From: Seonamhaeicola maritimus
GTDB lineage: Bacteria; Bacteroidota; Bacteroidia; Flavobacteriales; Flavobacteriaceae
Direction of reading: 5' to 3'
Length of the DNA stretch: 64,000 nucleotides
Assembly: GCF_008056315.1 (NCBI RefSeq)
Contig: NZ_VRKQ01000024.1
Span: 1 to 64,000, forward strand
The notes under the pieces: model-generated
Database searches by the model: none
Told to the model about the DNA's origin: nothing
Seen by the model: only the letters and a program-made list of their open reading frames with translations
Position numbers and translations under genes: made by a program
Part shown: positions 58,301-64,000 of the stretch, in pieces
Layout: each line of letters starts with the position of its first letter
How positions within the stretch are numbered: position 1 is the first letter of the stretch

Positions 58301-59098
58301 ATGTTCAAATTCTTTAGAAAAATACGGTACGACCTTATGGAGAAAAATAAAACTGGAAAGTATTTAAAGTATGCACTTGGAGAAATTGTGCTTGTGGTTA
58401 TAGGGATTTTAATTGCTTTACAATTAAATAATCTGAACGAACGAAATAAATTAAAAGCCAAGGAAATTGAAATACTGAATGACTTTAAAAGTAGTCTCAA
58501 GAATGACTTATTCGGTTTAAATATCTCTATAAAGCGTGAAGAACAGACTAAGTCTTCCATGAAATTAATACTAGCTCATTTAGAGTCAGACTTACCATAT
58601 TCAGATTCACTTAAGTATCATTTTGGGATGACTATGAGCACGTGGACAAGTAATGTTAATAGAAGTGTTTATGAATCCTTAAAATCTGAGGGCTTGGACC
58701 TTATTACTAATAAGGGTTTAAGGCAACATATTACAAATCTTTATGATATTATTATTATAGGTCAAAAAGAAAGAAACGATAGATATAGAGATATAATAGA
58801 TAATGAAGGGGCTACTATTCTAAGTTCAAGATTTGACCAGATGTGGAATGGCAATTATGAGAGTTGGTTTAAGGAAAATGATTGGGCGGAACGAGCTAAT
58901 TATTCCACAGATAGTTTAATACTCGAAATGACCCCATTGAATTATGAAGCACTAAAGCATGATCAAGCGTATCATTTCTTTTTAAAAAGTTTAAAAAACA
59001 GACACTTTTGGTATTTTGAAGTTGAAAATAAAACAGTGAAAAAAGCTGTTATCAGTTTACTGAAAAAAATTGAAGAGGAATTGGAAAAATTAAATTAA
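58301..59098 (+). CDS. DUF6090-family membrane-anchored protein
   Basis: 265 residues from ATG 58301, which gives the standard family start MFKFFRKIRYDLMEKN; GTG 58274 is upstream in frame. One membrane helix (YALGEIVLVVIGILIALQL) ending in the family NNLNERNK motif, then a mainly helical domain of about 210 residues. Family DUF6090 is common and often multi-copy in Flavobacteriaceae; function unknown. It is inserted between two aconitase genes with opposite orientation, and a degenerate composite repeat follows its stop codon. Confidence 0.9.
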   Translation: MFKFFRKIRYDLMEKNKTGKYLKYALGEIVLVVIGILIALQLNNLNERNKLKAKEIEILNDFKSSLKNDLFGLNISIKREEQTKSSMKLILAHLESDLPYSDSLKYHFGMTMSTWTSNVNRSVYESLKSEGLDLITNKGLRQHITNLYDIIIIGQKERNDRYRDIIDNEGATILSSRFDQMWNGNYESWFKENDWAERANYSTDSLILEMTPLNYEALKHDQAYHFFLKSLKNRHFWYFEVENKTVKKAVISLLKKIEEELEKLN

Positions 59099-59139
59099 CG
59101 GAAAGGCACCCGGACCTTACGACCTAAGAGGGGAACACC
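59099..59139 (+). repeat. Degenerate copy of the composite repeat right end
   Basis: CGGAAAGGCACCCGGACC, then a spacer, then GGGGAACACC. It aligns with the right end at 54030-54062 (GGAAAG, CCCGACC, GGGGAACGCC) and directly follows the DUF6090 stop codon. Confidence 0.5.
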
Positions 59140-59155
59140 AAAGTTTATTTTAAAT

Positions 59156-59186
59156 AAAAAAGCCTGAGCGTTAAACTCAGGCTTTT
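59156..59186. terminator. Bidirectional terminator between DUF6090 and acnB
   Basis: Stem AGCCTGAG / CTCAGGCT with a 7-base loop. T-run on the plus side and T-run on the minus side; serves both convergent genes. Confidence 0.9.
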
Positions 59187-59205
59187 GATTTATAGTTAAT
59201 TGAAC

Positions 59206-61986
59206 TTATGCTAAAACCAATTGCTTTTGAGATGGTTTAAACTTAGTTAATACAATACCATCAACTGCTGCTTCGTATTCCTCCATAGTAGGTGTTCTAC
59301 CTAAAATAGTTGATAATACCACCACTGGTGTTGATGACAATAAAGATTCTCCTTTTTTACCATCGGTGTCTTTTACAACACGACCTTGAAATAAACGTGT
59401 AGATGTTGCCATTACTGTATCTCCTGGTTCTGCTTTTTCTTGGTTACCCATACATAAGTTACAACCAGGACGCTCTAAGTATAACATGTTTTCATACTTA
59501 GTACGCGCTAATCCCTTAGGTGCATTATCATTAAACTCAAAACCTGAGTATTTTTGTAATATTTCCCAATCTCCTTCAGCTTTAAGCTCGTCAACAATAT
59601 TATAAGTTGGAGGCGCAACTACTAATGGTGCTTTAAACTCAACTTTACCATATTGTGCTTCAATGTTCTTTAACATTTGAGCCAAAATCTGCATGTCTCC
59701 TTTATGAATCATACATGATCCTATAAACCCTAAATCTACTTGTTTAGTTCCTCCATAGTATGATAACGGACGTATAGTATCGTGCGTATAACGCTTTGAT
59801 ACGTCATCATTATTTACATCTGGATCAGCAATCATTGGTTCAGCAATTTCATCTAAATCAATAACAACCTCAGCATAATATTTAGCATCAGCATCTGGTT
59901 TTAAAGCTGGTTTAGAACCTGAATTTAATTCTTGAATTCTGTTATTAGCTTTATCAACTAAACCTTGAAGCATTTGCTTTTCGTTATCCATTCCTTTATC
60001 AATCATGATTTGGATACGATCTCTAGCAATTTCTAAAGATTCAACTAGAGTTTCTTCTTCTGAAATACAGATAGAGGCTTTTGCTTTCATTTCTGCAGTC
60101 CAATCTGTAAATGTAAAGGCTTGATCAGCTGTAAGTGTTCCTATGTGAACCTCAATGATTCTTCCTTGGAATACATTCTCACCACCAAACTGCTTTAACA
60201 TTTGTTGTTGTGTTGCATGAACTACATCACGGAAGTCCATAAAACTCTTCATATCTCCTTTAAAGGTAACTTTTACTGATTCTGGAATAGGCATTGTGGC
60301 TTCACCGGTAGCTAATGCTAAGGCAACGGTTCCTGAATCTGCTCCAAAAGCAACACCTTTTGACATACGTGTATGAGAATCACCACCAATGATAATATCC
60401 CAATCATCAACAGTAATATCATTTAATACTTTGTGAATTACATCAGTCATGGCGTGATATTGCCCTTTAGGGTCACGGGCAGTAATTAAACCGAAATCGT
60501 TCATAAACTGCATTAATCTAGGAATATTAGCTTTAGACTTATCATCCCAAACAGAAGCCGTATGACATCCTGATTGATAACCTGCATCAACAATAGGGGA
60601 AACTATAGTTGCTGCCATCATCTCCAATTCTTGAGATGTCATTAACCCTGTAGTATCTTGAGATCCTACAATATTTACCTCAACACGCACATTAGAACCA
60701 GCATGTAATGTTTTACCTGGAGTTGTTCCTACAGCATTTTTGTTGAATATTTTCTCTACAGCTGTTAAACCTTGACCTTCAATAGAAACCTCTTTAGAAG
60801 GCGCATATACTTGAGGGATATCAATACCTAATATTTTACAAGATAAGGTTTGTAGTTTTTTACCGAATACAACAGCATAAGATCCTCCTGCTTTAATAAA
60901 CTCCATTTTCGGAGGTGTTAATGCAGTTGAGATATCTTTTAACTCTATATCTCCGCTATATAATTTTTTAGTCTTTGTGTTAATTGTTAACACGGTACCT
61001 GTTTCTACTGAATATGTTTGCTTTAAAACTGGTTCACCATCAGCATCTACAATAGTATTACCATTTTCATCTTTTTGCTGTACCCAGTTTTTTAAATCGA
61101 TACCAATACCGCCAGTTACACCAACAGTAGTTAAGAAAATTGGAGCAATACCATTAGTACCAGCAATTACTGGAGCTATATTTATAAATGGCACATAAGG
61201 ACTTGAAGATACTCCTGTCCATAATGCCACATTATTTACCCCAGACATTCTTGAAGACCCCACTCCCATGGTTCCTTTTTCAGCAATAAGCATTACACGT
61301 TTATCTGGGTGTTGTGCTTTAAGTGCTAAAAGCTCTTGTTGCATCTCTTTATTATGCTCAAAAAGACATTGACCATGTAACTCACGGTCTGATCTAGAAT
61401 GGGCATCGGCTCCTGGAGATAATAAATCTGTTGAAATATCACCTGTTCCAGCAATAAAAGTAACTACTTCAATTTTTTCTTCTACTTCTGGAAGTTTTGT
61501 GAAGAATTCTGCTTGAGCATAACTTTCTAACAATTCTTTAGCAATAGCATTTCCTGCCTTATAAGCATTTTCTAAACGCTCTGCATCAGCTTCGTATAAA
61601 AACACTTGCGTTTTTAAAACTTTTGTAGCTTCTTCTGCAATAGCAACATCACTTCCTAAAGCTAAGTCTAATAAAACTTCTATTGAAGGCCCACCTTTCA
61701 TGTGAGATAATTGCTCAAATGCAAAAGCAGGTATAATTTCTTCAACAACCGATTCACCAAGAATAATTTCCTTTAAAAATTTAGCCTTTACTCCTGCAGC
61801 ACTGGTGGTTCCTGGCAATGTATTATAAATAAAGAATTTAAGAGAATCTTCTCTGTGTGGATTACTTGAATCTTTAATTTGCGAAATAATTTCGCTTAGT
61901 AATTCCGCACCGTCGATTGGTTTAGGATGAAGTCCTTGACCTTTTCGCTCCTCGATCTCCTTGATGTAATCGTTGTAAGTGTTCAT
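59206..61986 (-). CDS. acnB: Bifunctional aconitate hydratase 2 / 2-methylisocitrate dehydratase
   Basis: 926 residues. The N-terminal HEAT-like domain (about 1-160, AFEQLSHMKGGPSIEVLLDL), swivel domain, then the catalytic part with IIGGDSHTRMSKGVAFGADS, the cluster cysteines in GFIGSCMIHKGD and RPGCNLCMGNQEKA. This is the AcnB domain order. The enzyme works in the TCA cycle and, in relatives, in the 2-methylcitrate cycle, and can bind RNA when iron is short. Two aconitases so close together suggest different iron or oxygen tolerance. Confidence 0.96.
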   Translation of the reverse strand: MNTYNDYIKEIEERKGQGLHPKPIDGAELLSEIISQIKDSSNPHREDSLKFFIYNTLPGTTSAAGVKAKFLKEIILGESVVEEIIPAFAFEQLSHMKGGPSIEVLLDLALGSDVAIAEEATKVLKTQVFLYEADAERLENAYKAGNAIAKELLESYAQAEFFTKLPEVEEKIEVVTFIAGTGDISTDLLSPGADAHSRSDRELHGQCLFEHNKEMQQELLALKAQHPDKRVMLIAEKGTMGVGSSRMSGVNNVALWTGVSSSPYVPFINIAPVIAGTNGIAPIFLTTVGVTGGIGIDLKNWVQQKDENGNTIVDADGEPVLKQTYSVETGTVLTINTKTKKLYSGDIELKDISTALTPPKMEFIKAGGSYAVVFGKKLQTLSCKILGIDIPQVYAPSKEVSIEGQGLTAVEKIFNKNAVGTTPGKTLHAGSNVRVEVNIVGSQDTTGLMTSQELEMMAATIVSPIVDAGYQSGCHTASVWDDKSKANIPRLMQFMNDFGLITARDPKGQYHAMTDVIHKVLNDITVDDWDIIIGGDSHTRMSKGVAFGADSGTVALALATGEATMPIPESVKVTFKGDMKSFMDFRDVVHATQQQMLKQFGGENVFQGRIIEVHIGTLTADQAFTFTDWTAEMKAKASICISEEETLVESLEIARDRIQIMIDKGMDNEKQMLQGLVDKANNRIQELNSGSKPALKPDADAKYYAEVVIDLDEIAEPMIADPDVNNDDVSKRYTHDTIRPLSYYGGTKQVDLGFIGSCMIHKGDMQILAQMLKNIEAQYGKVEFKAPLVVAPPTYNIVDELKAEGDWEILQKYSGFEFNDNAPKGLARTKYENMLYLERPGCNLCMGNQEKAEPGDTVMATSTRLFQGRVVKDTDGKKGESLLSSTPVVVLSTILGRTPTMEEYEAAVDGIVLTKFKPSQKQLVLA

Positions 61987-62218
61987 AAAACTTTCTGTAT
62001 TTAAAGTAAAGGCTTTTGTTTAAAAAATATCAAATGCCAACATGTGAAATTAAATTTTTGCTTAAAAAAGCTCCGCAAAATACGAATTTAATGCAAAGTT
62101 TTAAAAATAAACTGGCTAATACAATAGCTAATAATATGAATTTATTATAGTGTTATTTTAAAATAAAATGATTGTTATTTTAACAGTAATCTTAAACTAA
62201 ATTGACAATTTATCAAAC

Positions 62219-62410
62219 TTACTTGTTTTTATAGATGATAATCAACTTAATCATTACCAAAATGACAGCAACAACCTTAATAAAGGTTGCTATTGCAAGC
62301 AAAATATTACTTGTTAAAAAATGAATAATCTTTAATAAAGCACCTAAATAAGTTAATATTAACCCAACTAAGAAAACTATTATCGGAATAATAAACTCTT
62401 TAAGTTTCAT
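62219..62410 (-). CDS. Small two-helix membrane protein, unknown
   Basis: 63 residues with two clear membrane segments, FIIPIIVFLVGLILTYLGAL and ILLAIATFIKVVAVILVMIK, a basic start MKLKEF and basic end IIIYKNK. Real gene status rests on this composition, a normal ATG and its place in an otherwise empty gap. GldL-like small membrane proteins were considered, but no diagnostic motif is seen. Confidence 0.6.
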   Translation of the reverse strand: MKLKEFIIPIIVFLVGLILTYLGALLKIIHFLTSNILLAIATFIKVVAVILVMIKLIIIYKNK

Positions 62411-62466
62411 TTATTTAATATTTAGTTGCTTCCTCATGATAAGAATATGTATCCATTCTTTAAAGC

Positions 62467-63609
62467 TTAAACAAATTTACTCTTAACAAACTTTGAGTCT
62501 CTTAAATCTGTAATAGGTCTCTCAAAATACAAATACATGTATTTGGATAATAAATATGTTATTACCAAGTAAAAAACAGCACAGACAAGACATTCAAATA
62601 AGCTAAAACTTTCGAAATCGAAGTACAATCTAATCAAGTAAAGAAAAAATGTATAGTGTACCAAATATATGGCATATGAATACAAACTAATGCTTTCAAT
62701 AACTTTTGACCATCTTTTATGTGGCTTTTTTAGGAAATATAAATATGGTAACATCAAACATATTGCAATTGAATTAAAAGGCAGGTAAAGAACATTCCAA
62801 TAAAAAGGAAATTTCTCGATGGTAACCCCAAAAACAGGCAAAACAATTAAAACAATAAGCCAAAAAGCCATACCAAGTATAAAAAGCTTATTCTTTAACT
62901 TTATAATTTTGGCATTAAAGCGCTTGAAAACATATACTAAAAGAAAACCATAAAAAATGGCATCCAACCTATAAACAACTATAGCTTTTAAGTTTGAATT
63001 CCATAAGTCTAATGACTTGGGCTCTCCAATAGTCAAGATATAGTAGCCAATTTTTGAAGCAAAAAAAACAGAAACTAAAAATAAAGATGCGTACAAAAAA
63101 AAGTCATCCCTTCGCTTAGCTTTTCCATTAAAAAAAATAAACCAAAAATAAATGCATAGTGGAGCTAACAGATAGGCATATTCTTCAACAGACAAACTCC
63201 AAGATTCTGGAAAAAAAGGAATATGGTATTCATGAAAATTTTGCAAAAAGAAAAAATACTTCCAAATTTCTTGAGGTAAATTATATCCAATAATTAAGCC
63301 AACTATGATATTAATCAAAAGCATTAAATAATACAAAGGCAATGTTCTAAACCACCTCCTTAACCAAAAATGCAACATAACTTTCATAGTAAAATCTCTA
63401 TCCTTGAGTAACCTTAAAAGTATTCCTCCAATTAAAAATCCGCTCAACACAAAAAACACTTCAACCCCCTGCACACCAATAACCTGCATAGCTTGGGTTA
63501 TGGAATTATTATATTCATGAAAAATGTAGAGCGCATGAGATAAAACAACCATAGAAATTGCAATAGCCCGCATTAAATCCAAACCATATATTCTATCTTT
63601 CTGCTTCAT
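62467..63609 (-). CDS. OafA/YrhL-like membrane acyltransferase
   Basis: 380 residues, ten or more hydrophobic segments. Family Acyltransferase_3 motifs: GLDLMRAIAISMVVLSHALY with the catalytic His, VFFVLSGFLIGG, LRRWFRTLPLYYLMLL, and WSLSVEEYAYLLAPL. It should O-acetylate an envelope carbohydrate such as O-antigen or peptidoglycan. It stands 3 bases from a second acyltransferase gene; both may act in surface-polysaccharide modification. Confidence 0.93.
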   Translation of the reverse strand: MKQKDRIYGLDLMRAIAISMVVLSHALYIFHEYNNSITQAMQVIGVQGVEVFFVLSGFLIGGILLRLLKDRDFTMKVMLHFWLRRWFRTLPLYYLMLLINIIVGLIIGYNLPQEIWKYFFFLQNFHEYHIPFFPESWSLSVEEYAYLLAPLCIYFWFIFFNGKAKRRDDFFLYASLFLVSVFFASKIGYYILTIGEPKSLDLWNSNLKAIVVYRLDAIFYGFLLVYVFKRFNAKIIKLKNKLFILGMAFWLIVLIVLPVFGVTIEKFPFYWNVLYLPFNSIAICLMLPYLYFLKKPHKRWSKVIESISLYSYAIYLVHYTFFLYLIRLYFDFESFSLFECLVCAVFYLVITYLLSKYMYLYFERPITDLRDSKFVKSKFV

Positions 63610-63612
63610 TAA

Positions 63613-63999
63613 CTACCTTGGAAATTTCGTATCTCTATATTTTAATATTGGTTTTTCAAAATACACATAAATTAAATTAGAAATTATTATACATATCCCT
63701 AGAAAGAAAAACAATAATCCTACCTTAGATAACACAGATGTTTCTTCCAAATCGAAAACACGCTGAAGACTTAGTAAAATCAAGGAATAATTAACTAAAT
63801 ACATAGCATATGACCGAGTGCTTACAAATAATACAATACTTTTAAATGGTGTCTGAGATTTCAATTCTATGAAATTTGGAAAAAGAGCAATCAATGAAAT
63901 ACATATCAATTGTAAATAGAAGAAAGTATAGAAAAACATATTATTTTGGGGCAGTAGATTAAACATGTATATAAAAATATGTAGAACCGCAAATAAACA
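63613..63999 (-). CDS. Second membrane acyltransferase, C-terminal part only
   Basis: The frame has no stop up to the right edge of the window, so only the last 128 or so residues are seen (the internal Met at 63966 is not necessarily the start). Membrane segments FFYTFFYLQLICISLIALF and SVLSKVGLLFFFLGICIII, the RSYAMYLVNYSLILLSL segment and the C-terminal YVYFEKPILKYRD match the end of the Acyltransferase_3 family. The same family end, YLYFERPITDLRD, is found in the neighbouring gene. N-terminal catalytic motifs lie outside the window. Confidence 0.8.
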   Translation of the reverse strand, partial: CLFAVLHIFIYMFNLLPQNNMFFYTFFYLQLICISLIALFPNFIELKSQTPFKSIVLFVSTRSYAMYLVNYSLILLSLQRVFDLEETSVLSKVGLLFFFLGICIIISNLIYVYFEKPILKYRDTKFPR

Positions 64000-64000
64000 T

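Noticed and set aside
60977-61198. Plus-strand frame inside acnB
   Set aside because: It is the antisense shadow of conserved acnB codons and has no features of its own.

Overview
The window looks like chromosome from a member of the Flavobacteriaceae (phylum Bacteroidota). The DNA is AT-rich. Promoters that can be read have the Bacteroidota form (TTTG at -33, TAnnTTTG at -7) and Shine-Dalgarno signals are weak. Several very large secreted proteins end in type A sorting domains of the type IX secretion system (T9SS). A TonB-dependent receptor, a DUF6090 protein, tandem DUF368 proteins and a LytTR response regulator fit the same group. No rRNA, tRNA or CRISPR array was seen.

Bases 1-19,245 form a surface-protein island of five plus-strand genes, each followed by its own hairpin terminator. 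They are a HYR/LamG adhesin-like protein cut by the left edge, a short protein that copies the end of that adhesin, two tandem secreted PQQ-type sugar dehydrogenases, and a 2042-residue choice-of-anchor-D/TSP3/LamG protein. Three of the five promoters carry the same two-half-site element with a 20-bp period around the -33 box. A fourth copy lies in the promoter of an unlinked LytTR regulator at 25,976.

Bases 19,346-50,985 are mostly housekeeping: hisS, an Oar-like TonB-dependent receptor, rpsF-rpsR-rplI, the LytTR regulator, nadC-yihY-priA, rlmH, hpf, an acyl-CoA ligase with an SGNH hydrolase, a TPR lipoprotein, rdgB, a RelA/SpoT enzyme, a Fur-family regulator, purA, an OstA/LptA-like protein with an extra C-terminal domain, a class III aminotransferase, a TPR protein, two DUF368 membrane proteins coupled to aroE, and a DUF349 protein.

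Bases 51,000-54,100 are the accessory part. A stand-alone GIY-YIG nuclease gene sits among palindromic intergenic repeats. After mazG comes a single Imm26-like gene tightly enclosed by inverted repeats and stem-loops, which looks like a mobile gene cassette. It is followed by another composite intergenic repeat.

Bases 54,183-64,000 hold a YtxH protein, an orphan ACR3 arsenite-type transporter, two different aconitases (mitochondrial type and AcnB type) on either side of a DUF6090 gene, a small membrane protein and two OafA-like acyltransferases, the last cut by the right edge.

The best candidates for something undescribed are the shared promoter element that may link the LytTR regulator to the T9SS island, and the inverted-repeat cassette around the Imm26-like gene.
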